Source: CAVUCH01 sp963739995 | Lineage (GTDB): Bacteria; Acidobacteriota; Vicinamibacteria; Vicinamibacterales; JAENWD01 | DNA: 64,000 nucleotides | NCBI GenBank assembly: GCA_963739995.1 | Contig: CAVUCH010000015.1 | Location: 62,001-126,000 of the forward strand | Direction of reading: 5' to 3' | Shown here: piece by piece, positions 25,564-33,484 of the stretch | How the letters are laid out: the number at the start of each line of letters is the position of its first letter | Position numbering within the stretch: position 1 is the stretch's first letter | Translations under genes and position numbers: made by a program | The notes under the pieces: generated by a model | Told to the model about the DNA's origin: nothing | What the model saw: only the letters and a program-made list of their open reading frames with translations | Database searches by the model: none

Positions 25564-25744
25564 ATGCAGAATGCACGATGCAAAATGCACGATGCCAATT
25601 CAAGAGCCATACGGTGAGATGTGGTGCAACAATCCGAGACAGCAGCCATGCTGCGGCGTCCCACCCGTGCGCAGCGGGGGCGACCGCGCGCGGAACATGC
25701 GTGGCTCGAGTTCGCTGGCATTGTGCATCGTGCAGTGTGCATTT
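25564..25744. repeat. Head-to-head heptamer element (ATGCACG / TGCATCG units)
   Basis: Left arm 25564-25598 holds ATGCAGA, ATGCACG, ATGCAAA, ATGCACG, ATGCCAA. Right arm 25717-25744 holds the inverse units GGCATTG, TGCATCG, TGCAGTG, TGCATTT. The arms enclose about 118 bases without an evident gene. The left arm begins 12 bases from the polymerase start and the right arm ends seven bases before the next stop codon. Same unit type as the element at 53068-53336. Confidence 0.8.
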
Positions 25745-25751
25745 CTCCGCG

Positions 25752-26381
25752 TCACAACCTGCCCAGCTTCGGCGGCCGCACGCCATGGCGGACGGCCCCC
25801 ATGACGGGCGCGTATTCCAGCTCCACGCCGGCGCTCGCCTGGCGCAGCAGCAGGCCGCCACGGCTCATGTCACCGCGGCCAACGAACGCGGTCGGGAACA
25901 GGAGACGCAGTCCGAAGATGTCCAGCAGCACGTCGACGTACTTCGGTGACGCAATCGAGCCCAGGAGCACGACTTCGCCTCCTTCGCCGATCGCGCGCGC
26001 GACACGGCGGGCGCTTGCAACCAGCGGCGTGCGATACGCCGGATTCGCCAGGTCGATTTCAATCTGGGCGAACAGGCGCAGGGCGTCGGCGTTCACGTGC
26101 GTGTCGGCGCTGCGCAATCCCGCGCCCGGCGTGATCACGAGCACCCCGCCACCCAGCTCCGTCGTCGCCGGGTGATCCCCGACGTTGGCAAAGCGCCGCG
26201 CGTAGGTCAGCTTGCCGCGAAAGTAGAGCCCGCTGACAAAGGCGAACACCTCGCCCATCTGCGCGCCTTGCGGGGACTGCACGCGGTGGGCGAGCTCGAA
26301 AGCGGCGCGTGGCGACAGCAGCTGCTGGGCCCGGACGCCGCCCGCGTTCGCCGGCGACAGCACGAAGAGGCGCGGCATCAT
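25752..26381 (-). CDS. Conserved protein of unknown function
   Basis: A 209-residue protein without a family I can name with confidence. It begins RLFVLSPANAGGVRAQQLLS, then GEVFAFVSGLYFRGKLTYARRF, LVITPGAGLR and VASARRVARAIGEGGEVVLLGSIASPKY. It ends in a segment (ELEYAPVMG) that looks like a catalytic or binding loop. The alternating strand/helix pattern suggests a soluble alpha/beta protein, perhaps nucleotide- or nucleoside-binding, but that is a guess. It is downstream of the DUF4112 gene by nine bases, in the same direction, and next to the LigD-type polymerase gene. Confidence 0.7.
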   Translation of the reverse strand: MMPRLFVLSPANAGGVRAQQLLSPRAAFELAHRVQSPQGAQMGEVFAFVSGLYFRGKLTYARRFANVGDHPATTELGGGVLVITPGAGLRSADTHVNADALRLFAQIEIDLANPAYRTPLVASARRVARAIGEGGEVVLLGSIASPKYVDVLLDIFGLRLLFPTAFVGRGDMSRGGLLLRQASAGVELEYAPVMGAVRHGVRPPKLGRL

Positions 26382-26390
26382 CCCGCCGAG

Positions 26391-26888
26391 TCAGAGGCCC
26401 CCTCGCGCCACCCACCGCACCAGGAACCACAAAATGACGATCGGAATCGCGATCACCGCCAGCATCGCGAACGCGATCGCGATGACGAACAGCCAGTCGC
26501 CGCGTGAGGGGGGCCGCTCCTCCCAGGCGTGCCGCTCGAGCAGCTTCATGTTCCAGTCGTTGGCCTTCCACGCCACGTCGAACGCATCACCTAGAAGAGG
26601 CACTGCTCCGATCACGGCGTCGATGACCACGTTGAGCAGCATCCGCAGCTGCACGACCCGAGGAATGCCGAGCTGCATGCCGGTGACGACGATGGCAATC
26701 GAATAGAGCGGCGTGATCATGTCGCCCAGACCGGGCAGCAGGCCGAGGATCGGATCCCAGCCGAACCGGATGCCGAGACCGGGAATCTCGAATGCGCTGT
26801 CGAGCTGCGTGCTCCACCGCCGCAGCAGTTCCAGCCGGGCCTGCATAGCGGGGCTGAGGGCTCGGAGACGGCGGGGCGTGGAAGACAT
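26391..26888 (-). CDS. DUF4112 domain membrane protein
   Basis: A 165-residue protein. LDSAFEIPGLGIRFGWDPILGLLPGLGDMI is the DUF4112 hallmark region (seen in parts), followed by SIAIVVTGMQLGIPRVVQLRML, NVVIDAVIGAVPLLGDAFDVAWKANDWN and a C-terminal hydrophobic helix (FVIAIAFAMLAVIAIPIVIL). Function of the family is unknown. It probably sits in the inner membrane with about three hydrophobic segments. It is co-directional with the downstream unknown gene. Confidence 0.88.
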   Translation of the reverse strand: MSSTPRRLRALSPAMQARLELLRRWSTQLDSAFEIPGLGIRFGWDPILGLLPGLGDMITPLYSIAIVVTGMQLGIPRVVQLRMLLNVVIDAVIGAVPLLGDAFDVAWKANDWNMKLLERHAWEERPPSRGDWLFVIAIAFAMLAVIAIPIVILWFLVRWVARGGL

Positions 26889-26965
26889 GCAAGAACAACG
26901 GGCGAGGGTGTGTAGGAGCGGTTCGCGAAACCTGCGTAGGGCGCGTCGCGACCGCCCCTAACAGA

Positions 26966-28027
26966 TCAAATAGCCCAGCGCAGGAGGACCGACCCGACGG
27001 TAAACCCGGCGCCCACGGACGTGAGCAGGACGAGGCTGCCCTTCTTCAAGCGGCCATCGGCCACCGCATCGTTCAGCGCGAGCGGGATCGTCGCAGCCGT
27101 CGTGTTGCCGTAGGCGCCGATGTTGATGACGACCTTCTGCTCGTCGAGGCCGAGGCGCTCGGCGGCGGACAGGATGATCCGTTTGTTGGCCTGGTGCGAG
27201 ACGAAGAGGTCGAGGTCGGCGCCCGTCAGACCGTTGCGCTCCAGCAGCCGGCGGCAGATTTCTTCGGTCTTTCGCACGGCGAACCTGAACACCGCTGCGC
27301 CGTCCTGCTTCACGTAGTGCAGCCGCTCGTTCACCGTCTCGTGTGAGGCCGGCCTCAGACTGCCGCCCGCCGGCATGCAGAGGGAAGGCCCACCACTGCC
27401 ATCGACCTCGCACTCGAAGTCCACGATGCTGAGATCGCGGTCCGCCGCCTGCGACACCACCACCGCGCCGGCGCCGTCGCCGAACAGCACGCACGTAGTA
27501 CGGTCGGTGTAGTCGATGATGCTCGACATCACGTCGGCGCCGACCGCCAGCGCGTGATCGTGGGCGCCGCTGGCCACAAGCTGCGCGGCCGTGGTCAGCG
27601 CGTACGTGAACCCCGAGCAAGCGGCGCCGAGGTCGAAGCCCCACGCGTTGGTCGCGCCGATCTTGTGCTGCAGCAGGCACGCCGTGCTCGGAAACATCAT
27701 GTCGGGCGTGGTCGTGCCGACAATGATGACGCCGATGTCCGCGGAGGTGAGGCCGGCCTGCTCGATTGCCCTGGTCGCAGCCTCCTTCGCGAGGTCCGAC
27801 GTCGCGACGCCCGGATCGACGATGTGGCGCTCGCTGATGCCCGTGCGCTGCAGGATCCACTCGTGGTTGGTATCGACCATCCGTTCGAGATCATCGTTGG
27901 TCAGCAGCCGCGGCGGCACGTAGGTGGCCAGCCCGCTGATGCAGACGGGCCGCAGCCCCGCACGCCTGAAGCGCCCGCGGTCATGTGTCGTAGCCGGCGA
28001 CGGCGCCGTACTCTGCCCTGCAATCAC
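26966..28027 (-). CDS. fabH: Beta-ketoacyl-ACP synthase III
   Basis: Starts fatty-acid synthesis by condensing acetyl-CoA (or a branched primer) with malonyl-ACP. The catalytic Cys is in FDLGAACSGFTYAL, His in VSHQANKRII and Asn in IGAYGNTTAATIP. ISGLATYVPPRLLTNDDLE and WILQRTGISERHI are the usual N-terminal motifs. GTG 28027 overlaps the ruvB stop as GTGA. This gives an N-terminal extension of about 25 residues before the family start, so a later start is possible. Co-transcribed behind ruvB. Confidence 0.95.
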   Translation of the reverse strand: MIAGQSTAPSPATTHDRGRFRRAGLRPVCISGLATYVPPRLLTNDDLERMVDTNHEWILQRTGISERHIVDPGVATSDLAKEAATRAIEQAGLTSADIGVIIVGTTTPDMMFPSTACLLQHKIGATNAWGFDLGAACSGFTYALTTAAQLVASGAHDHALAVGADVMSSIIDYTDRTTCVLFGDGAGAVVVSQAADRDLSIVDFECEVDGSGGPSLCMPAGGSLRPASHETVNERLHYVKQDGAAVFRFAVRKTEEICRRLLERNGLTGADLDLFVSHQANKRIILSAAERLGLDEQKVVINIGAYGNTTAATIPLALNDAVADGRLKKGSLVLLTSVGAGFTVGSVLLRWAI

Positions 28028-29040
28028 CACAGGCGTTGATCCCTTCCCGGCGCCGTCAGGCCGAAGTAGTCGTACGCTCTCGCCGTTGCGACACGCCCGC
28101 GCGGCGTGCGATCGAGAAACCCAATCTGGATGAGGAACGGCTCGTAGATGTCCTCGATCGCGTCCCGCTCCTCGCTGATGGCCGCGCTGATCGTGCCGAG
28201 CCCCACCGGGCCGCCGCCGAACTTGTCGATGATCGTTCGAAGCAGCCGTCGATCGATGTCATCGAAGCCGTGTTCGTCGACCTCGAGGAGCTTCAAGGCG
28301 GCAAGCGCGACATCATGTGTGATCGTGCCATCGGCGCGCACCTGGGCATAATCGCGCACGCGGCGCAGCAGCCGGTTCGCGATCCGTGGTGTCCCGCGGG
28401 CGCGCCTGGCCAGCTCGGACGCCGCGGGCGGCTCGAGCGCCACGCCGAGGATCCGCGCCGATCGGCGGACGATCTCTTCGATGTCCTGCTGCTCGTAGAA
28501 GTCGAGCCGATGCACGATCCCGAAACGCGCGCGCAGCGGCGACGTGAGCAGCCCGGCCCGGGTGGTCGCGCCGACCAAGGTGAAGGGCTGTACCGGCACC
28601 TTCACGGAACGGGCACCAGGCCCCTGCCCGATGATGATGTCGAGCTCATAGTCCTCCATCGCGGGATAGAGGATCTCCTCGATAGCCGGCGGCATGCGGT
28701 GAATCTCGTCGATGAACAGCACCTCACGCTCTCCGAGGTTCGTGAGGATGGCCGCGAGGTCGCCGGGGCGCTCGAGGACGGGCCCCGCCGTCGCGCGGAT
28801 CGCGGCGCCGAGCTCGTGGGCGATCACATAGGCGAGTGTTGTCTTGCCGAGGCCGGGAGGACCATACAGCAGCACGTGGTCGAGCGCCTCGCTACGGCCG
28901 GCCGCAGCGGCAATCGAGACTTGCAGGTTGGCGCGGACCCTGTCCTGCCCGATGTAGTCATCCAGCCGGCGCGGGCGCAGCCCCGCCTCGTACTGGACAT
29001 CGTCGTCGGCGCGCGCGGGGGTGACGAGGCGGTCTGACAT
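28024..29040 (-). CDS. ruvB: Holliday junction branch migration helicase RuvB
   Basis: A 338-residue AAA+ motor that drives branch migration with RuvA. YEAGLRPRRLDDYIGQ, Walker A LLYGPPGLGKTTLAYVIA, Walker B EVLFIDEIHRMP, the LVGATTRAGLL sensor region and the winged-helix end FLDRTPRGRVATARAYDYFGL are all present. Full length. It follows a 237-bp MITE-like insertion that separates it from ruvA, so its transcription may start in or read through that element. Confidence 0.97.
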   Translation of the reverse strand: MSDRLVTPARADDDVQYEAGLRPRRLDDYIGQDRVRANLQVSIAAAAGRSEALDHVLLYGPPGLGKTTLAYVIAHELGAAIRATAGPVLERPGDLAAILTNLGEREVLFIDEIHRMPPAIEEILYPAMEDYELDIIIGQGPGARSVKVPVQPFTLVGATTRAGLLTSPLRARFGIVHRLDFYEQQDIEEIVRRSARILGVALEPPAASELARRARGTPRIANRLLRRVRDYAQVRADGTITHDVALAALKLLEVDEHGFDDIDRRLLRTIIDKFGGGPVGLGTISAAISEERDAIEDIYEPFLIQIGFLDRTPRGRVATARAYDYFGLTAPGRDQRLW

Positions 29041-29066
29041 TCTGATATCGCCGGGGCCCGGGCCCA

Positions 29067-29303
29067 GTGCTACTTTGTCAGCTCGGGAGAATCGGCCCGG
29101 TCACACATCGCTCCGCTCCCGATCGGGCGCGCGGGTAACCGCCGCTGTCGCGACGCGCCGGCTCTTGGCACCTCTGCCATTCGTGGCCGCGGCGAATTCT
29201 GGCGCTTTGTAGCGGCCGTTTTCAATTTCTCGGTCGCGCGCGTCCTCCACAGGCTGCCGCGCGACATGTGCCTGGCTGCGCCGCCGGTTCGACAAAGTAG
29301 CAC
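29067..29303. mobile_element. MITE-like element with 13-bp terminal inverted repeats
   Basis: GTGCTACTTTGTC at 29067-29079 is repeated exactly, inverted, at 29291-29303. The 237-bp segment between ruvA and ruvB carries no recognisable gene; a 77-codon open frame spanning it is Arg/Ala-rich and looks incidental. Short size, perfect termini and location inside an operon suggest a non-autonomous transposable element. No clear target duplication was found by eye. Confidence 0.6.
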
Positions 29304-29312
29304 CAGTCCCGA

Positions 29313-29897
29313 CTATCGCGACAAGCGCTTCAGGGTCCGCCGGAGCGCCACCTCGAACGCCGCGGTGGCGTCCTCGTTCAGCGCCGCATCCACGGCTTTC
29401 TCGAGCGCCGGGCGATGGTACCCCAGATTCACCAGCGCCGACACGAGGTCGTCGCGGAGGGAACTGCCCGGCGATGGTTCGACGGTCTGCGCAAATGCGG
29501 CGAGGCGATCCTTGAGCTCGAGCACAATCCGCTCTGCCGTCTTCTTGCCAACGCCGGGGATGGCCGTGAGGCGCACGACGTCGGCGCGCTGAATTGCTTG
29601 AATCAGATCATCAGGCTCGATCCCCGACAACACCGCCAGGGCAAGCTTCGGCCCGATGCCGCTGACGGCGATGAGCCGCTCGAAGAGCTGCAGCTCGAGC
29701 GCCGTGCTGAACCCGAAGAGCGCGATCGCGTCTTCGCGCACGTGCGTGTGCACCCGCAGCGCGATATCGCCTCCGGGCTCGGCCATCCCGTAGAACGACG
29801 AGACGGGCACCTGCACCTCGTAACCAACGCCCTGCACGTCGACGATGACGCGGTTCGGATGCTTCTCGAGGAGACGGCCGCGGAGGAAGGCGATCAG
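29313..29897 (-). CDS. ruvA: Holliday junction complex subunit RuvA, probable CTG start
   Basis: The OB-fold N-terminus reads IAFLRGRLLEKHPNRVIVD from codon 29894, then VQGVGYEVQVPVSSF. HhH motifs follow in LIAVSGIGPKLALAVLSG and LTAIPGVGKKTAERIVLEL, with the C-terminal RuvB-binding domain LVSALVNLGYHRPALEKAVDAAL. The codon in the normal Met position (29897-29895) is CTG; no ATG, GTG or TTG lies upstream in frame within the heptamer array. The first standard start is GTG 29837, which would delete the first strands. The array six bases upstream may have replaced the original start and supplies a GGAG. It tetramerises on four-way junctions. Confidence 0.88.
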   Translation of the reverse strand: MIAFLRGRLLEKHPNRVIVDVQGVGYEVQVPVSSFYGMAEPGGDIALRVHTHVREDAIALFGFSTALELQLFERLIAVSGIGPKLALAVLSGIEPDDLIQAIQRADVVRLTAIPGVGKKTAERIVLELKDRLAAFAQTVEPSPGSSLRDDLVSALVNLGYHRPALEKAVDAALNEDATAAFEVALRRTLKRLSR

Positions 29898-29903
29898 GAG
29901 ACC

Positions 29904-29997
29904 GGCTCCGGGCTCCGGGCCCCGGGCTCCGGGCCGTGTCCGCCTCCGAGGCTGGGGCCTGACGAGCCCCGGAGCCTGGAGCCTGGAGCCTGGAGCC
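29904..29997. repeat. Head-to-head heptamer element (GGCTCCG / GGAGCCT units)
   Basis: Left arm 29904-29938: GGCTCCG twice, GGCCCCG, GGCTCCG, GGCCGTG. Right arm 29949-29997 holds the inverted units, ending in three perfect CTGGAGC copies. It fills nearly the entire gap between ruvA and ruvC: six bases from the ruvA CTG and three bases from the ruvC stop. Confidence 0.85.
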
Positions 29998-30000
29998 GAT

Positions 30001-30552
30001 TCATAATCCCAGGTCCGCCGCCTTCACATCGCGCCAGCTGCGGATTCGGCGGCCACCGGAGGCCTCCCCCGTGATCCGGGCGTGATTGGCGCGGTTGACG
30101 TGGCAGATCGCTGCGGCGAGCGCGTCGGCGGCGTCGTGCGGGGTCGGGGCGGCGGTCAGGCCGAGCAGCAGCTTCACCATCTCCTGCACCTGGTGCTTGT
30201 CGGCCCGGCCGTAGCCGACGACGGCGCGCTTGATCTCGGCGGGCGTGTATTCCGCGATCGCAACACCCGCCGCAGCCGCCGCCACTATGGCGACGCCGCG
30301 TGCATGTCCGAGCTTCAACGCACTGCGGACGTTCGTAGCGTAGAAGAGGTTCTCGATTGCGACGCAGTCGGGCCGGCACTCCGCGAGCAGCCGGCCCAGT
30401 TCGACGTGAATGGTCAGGAGACGATCAGGGAAGGGCGTGTGAGCCGGGCTGGTGATGGCCCCACATGCGACGAGGTGGTGGCGCCGGCTGTCGGTCTCGA
30501 TGCAACCGTACCCGGTGCGTTCCGAGCCGGGATCGATCCCGAAGACCCTCAC
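30001..30552 (-). CDS. ruvC: Holliday junction resolvase RuvC
   Basis: A 183-residue endonuclease that cuts four-way junctions symmetrically. VRVFGIDPGSERTGYG contains the first catalytic Asp, VAIENLFYATNVRSALKLG the catalytic Glu and HDAADALAAAICH the late Asp pair. AEYTPAEIKRAVVGYGRADK is the typical middle segment. The GTG start at 30552 overlaps the yebC stop (GTGA). The larger open frame upstream lies within yebC. Confidence 0.96.
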   Translation of the reverse strand: MRVFGIDPGSERTGYGCIETDSRRHHLVACGAITSPAHTPFPDRLLTIHVELGRLLAECRPDCVAIENLFYATNVRSALKLGHARGVAIVAAAAAGVAIAEYTPAEIKRAVVGYGRADKHQVQEMVKLLLGLTAAPTPHDAADALAAAICHVNRANHARITGEASGGRRIRSWRDVKAADLGL

Positions 30553-31298
30553 GCCAGGGATGCCTCGATCTCCTTCTCCTCGATGTCGAAGTTCGACCAG
30601 ACGTGCTTGACGTCTTCGTGATCGTCGAGCACCTCCATCAGCTTCACCATCTGGCTGGCGGCCTTGCCTTCGAGCTTCACGTAGTTCTGCGGGATCATCG
30701 CGATCTCGGCGGAGGCGGGCGCAATCCCCAGCGCCTTCACGGCGTCGCGCACCGCCTCGAACGCCGCGGGCTCCGAGATGATCTCCCACGAGTCGCCATC
30801 GTCTCGCAGGTCGTCTCCGCCAGCCTCGAGCACCACATTCAGCAGCTTCTCCTCGTCGGCCGCGCTCTTGTCGACGACGATGTAGCCCTTCTTGGCAAAC
30901 ATCCAGGCAACGCTGTTGCTCTCACCAAGGTTGCCGTTGAACTTCGTCAGGGTATGTCTGAGCTCGCCCACCGTGCGGTTGCGGTTGTCGGTCAATGCTT
31001 CGATGATGAGCGCCGCGCCTCCGGGACCGTAGCCCTCGTACGTAATCTCGTCGTAGTTGACGCCCGGCAGCTCACCGGTGCCGCGCTGGATGGCGCGCTT
31101 GATGTTCTCGGCGGGCATGTTGACCGCCTTCGCCTCGGCAACGATCGTGCGCAGCCGCGGGTTCATCTCCGGGTCTCCCCCGCCATTGCGCGCCGCGACC
31201 GTCAACTCCTTGATGACGCGGGTGAACACCTTGCCGCGCTTCGCGTCGGCGGCACCCTTCTTGTGCTTGATCGTGTGCCACTTGGAATGGCCGGACAT
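30549..31298 (-). CDS. YebC/PmpR (TACO1) family protein
   Basis: A 249-residue member of the YebC family. MSGHSKWHTIKHKKGAADAK, RLRTIVAEAKAVNMPAENIK, YEGYGPGGAALIIEALTDN and VDKSAADEEKLLNVVLEAGG are diagnostic. These proteins were described as transcriptional regulators and more recently as translation factors relieving proline-stretch stalling. Either role is possible. The position directly upstream of ruvC is conserved in many bacteria. Confidence 0.95.
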   Translation of the reverse strand: MSGHSKWHTIKHKKGAADAKRGKVFTRVIKELTVAARNGGGDPEMNPRLRTIVAEAKAVNMPAENIKRAIQRGTGELPGVNYDEITYEGYGPGGAALIIEALTDNRNRTVGELRHTLTKFNGNLGESNSVAWMFAKKGYIVVDKSAADEEKLLNVVLEAGGDDLRDDGDSWEIISEPAAFEAVRDAVKALGIAPASAEIAMIPQNYVKLEGKAASQMVKLMEVLDDHEDVKHVWSNFDIEEKEIEASLA

Positions 31299-31350
31299 GG
31301 CAGATCTCCAGGACAGACAGGGCGAAGAGGACGGGAAATTCTAGCAGATG

Positions 31351-31488
31351 CGGGCTCCGGGCTCCAGGCTCCGGGCTCCGGGCACCGTCTGGCTCCGGGC
31401 CGTCGCCAGGAGGAAAGGGAGGCAGCAGCCTGGGCCGGAGGCTGGAGCCTGACAAGGCCAGGAGGCTGGGGCCTGGAGCCTGGAGCCA
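31351..31488. repeat. Head-to-head heptamer element (CGGGCTC / AGCCTGG units)
   Basis: Left arm from 31351: CGGGCTC twice, CAGGCTC, CGGGCTC, CGGGCAC. Right arm roughly 31428-31488 has the inverse units, ending GGCCTGG, AGCCTGG, AGCCAGT. It lies between the yebC start and a methyltransferase stop (four bases away). The unit is nearly the same as in the ruvA-ruvC element, including a shared GGAGCCTGAC stretch. Confidence 0.8.
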
Positions 31489-31492
31489 GTTA

Positions 31493-32284
31493 TTACCGCC
31501 GCTCGGCAACGATCAACCACACGTCCGCTCGCGGATCCCATGCGGCGCCGTCGTAGTCACCGAGGACCGCCTGCACGCGGAACCCGGCCCGTTCGACACG
31601 CCTGACCATCTGAGGGACCGAAACGGTCCGGAAGGCGAGGTCGAAGCGCTTGGACTCGACCGCGCGTCCGCGGCGCTCGGTGTACTCCTGCTCGAAGATC
31701 GTGAGGCCGCGCGTGCGGTCCTGCCGCACGGATTCGACCAGCGTGATGTGGGACCGGCGACCGGGCCGCCAGCCGCTCAGCCGGATCTCGCGGCGGTACT
31801 CACTCCAGTTCGGCAGGTCCGCCACGAGGTCGATGCCGAAGAGTGCGCCGGGCCGGAGGACGCGCGCGACAGCCTGGAGGGTCGCCGAGAGATCACGTTC
31901 GCGCAGCAGCGATTGCAGCATCCCGTAGGGTGCCATCACGAGGCCGAATGGTGACGCCGCCGGGAACGGCAGCACGCGGATGTCGCCCCTCACGAGCCGC
32001 ACCTTTCGCTGCAGGCGTCCGCGGCGGACCCGCTCCCGCGCGCGGGCGAGCATCGGCGTCGACCGATCGATCCCCACGACCGGCACGCCCGCGCGTCCGA
32101 GCGGCACCGCGATGCGTCCCGTGCCGCATCCGAGTTCGAGCACGGGCGCCGCCACACGCGTTCCCAGGTCACGCCAGAACGGGACGTCCCGCCGCCCTAT
32201 GGTCCGCGCGTTTTCCCAGTCGTAGAAGGAAGAGTAGTCATCCCACCCCTCCCACCCCTCCGCTACCGCCGCAACTTTGGCCAT
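31493..32284 (-). CDS. Class I SAM-dependent methyltransferase
   Basis: A 263-residue methyltransferase. VLELGCGTGRIAVPLGRAG is motif I, VGIDRSTPMLARARER motif II, and VMAPYGMLQSLL the motif IV region, followed by LRPGALFGIDLV. The C-terminal half carries antiparallel strands (FEQEYTERRGRAVESKRFDLAF). The acceptor is unknown; the small-molecule methyltransferase group fits best. It is preceded by another methyltransferase gene of a different subfamily, both on the minus strand, and the stop abuts a heptamer array. Confidence 0.85.
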   Translation of the reverse strand: MAKVAAVAEGWEGWDDYSSFYDWENARTIGRRDVPFWRDLGTRVAAPVLELGCGTGRIAVPLGRAGVPVVGIDRSTPMLARARERVRRGRLQRKVRLVRGDIRVLPFPAASPFGLVMAPYGMLQSLLRERDLSATLQAVARVLRPGALFGIDLVADLPNWSEYRREIRLSGWRPGRRSHITLVESVRQDRTRGLTIFEQEYTERRGRAVESKRFDLAFRTVSVPQMVRRVERAGFRVQAVLGDYDGAAWDPRADVWLIVAERR

Positions 32285-32353
32285 GAGACTGACATGAGAC
32301 TGAGATCGGGAGGTGTTTTCGGCGGGCAGTGGGCACGCAGAATCTGCAACGTG

Positions 32354-33202
32354 TCAGGGCAGATCCTTCTGCCCGACGGTGGCGAAGAGCATCGTGTTCT
32401 GGATCTCCACGAATCCCGGTCCTGCGCCGGCCGCGTCGCGAGCGTAGCGTTCCAGTGCGTCCGCGTATGCGCGGCCCAGATCCGCCACGACCGTATCGCC
32501 CGTGCTGCGGTCCATGGCGCGGCGCAGGGCCTCGCGTCGACCCTCCCACACCGCGGGGGGTGGTGCACCGGTGCGCGTGACCGACACCGGGAACAGGGTC
32601 ACCGAGAGCAGCTCGATGCCGTGCGGGGGCAGGATAGACGGCAGCTTCGGACCCACCGACGGGTCGCCGCCCTCCCCGTGCGCACCCATCACCGCGGTGA
32701 AGAAACGCGTCGAGAGGTTGAACGCTTCGCGCCCGGATTCCACAGAACTGAACCAGTAGCGGGCCGCGTTGTCCGGTTCCACCAGGACGATGCGGCCGCC
32801 CGGCACCGTCACGCGTGACAACTCGCGGACCGCCGCCTGCAGGTCGGGCACGTGCTGCAGCACGGCCACACAGAAGGTGGAATCGAAGCAGGCGTCCGCG
32901 AACGGCAGGCGCAGCGCATCGGCCGCGGCGACGTTCAGCCTGATGTTGTGCGCCGATCCCGCCTGGGCAGTGTCCCTGGCGTTCTCGACCTCGCGGTCTA
33001 CCGAAAACAGCGCCAGCTGCGAGATCTGCAGGCGCCCGAGCATCACCTCGGCCGTCCCATCACCGCACCCGACGTCGAGGATGCGGGTGCCCGGGCGAGG
33101 GCGGAGCGTGTCTCGGAGGAACTCGGAAAAGTCGCTGTCCCACCACCGATCGCGCAGGTGCTTGAGCGTCGGGGCCGTGAGGGCGTCCACGTGTCGCGGC
33201 AT
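32354..33202 (-). CDS. Class I SAM-dependent methyltransferase (UbiE/Methyltransf_11 type)
   Basis: About 282 residues with ILDVGCGDGTAEVMLGRL (motif I), LFSVDREVENARDTAQ (motif II), LPFADACFDSTFCVAVLQHV (motif IV) and VTVPGGRIVLVEPDN (motif VI), the layout of ubiquinone/menaquinone-type methyltransferases. Substrate unknown. ATG 33202 (MPRHVDAL) is preferred over the open frame start at 33265, whose extension is basic and shows no family resemblance. It is divergent from the TonB receptor gene. Confidence 0.85.
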   Translation of the reverse strand: MPRHVDALTAPTLKHLRDRWWDSDFSEFLRDTLRPRPGTRILDVGCGDGTAEVMLGRLQISQLALFSVDREVENARDTAQAGSAHNIRLNVAAADALRLPFADACFDSTFCVAVLQHVPDLQAAVRELSRVTVPGGRIVLVEPDNAARYWFSSVESGREAFNLSTRFFTAVMGAHGEGGDPSVGPKLPSILPPHGIELLSVTLFPVSVTRTGAPPPAVWEGRREALRRAMDRSTGDTVVADLGRAYADALERYARDAAGAGPGFVEIQNTMLFATVGQKDLP

Positions 33203-33370
33203 CAGGGTCTGCTCGTCCGTTTCGCGTCGTCCGCGTCGAAGCGGACACGCCCGCCCAGACGGCACGGCGGCCGGGCTGCACGCAGCATCGGCGAATGTGC
33301 GGCCGGATTATACCTGTGGTGCGGCTACGGCGGGAGGCGGACGCACACGCGCAGACGGGCGCACACGTGC

Positions 33371-33399
33371 TTGACAGCGTAGCGACCTGGGCATAGTGT
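33371..33399 (+). promoter_or_regulatory. Sigma-70-like promoter for the TonB receptor
   Basis: A perfect TTGACA at 33371-33376, a 17-base spacer and TAGTGT at 33394-33399. The predicted start lies near 33406, leaving an untranslated leader of about 80 bases before ATG 33485. It is the best consensus promoter I found in the window. Confidence 0.65.
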
Positions 33400-33484
33400 C
33401 GGCGCGTCCCATTTCCGCTGATGCGACTTACCGGGGGAGCGGCGGCAGGACATGTCCGCGGCCCCCTCAACGAGGAGTCAAGAC

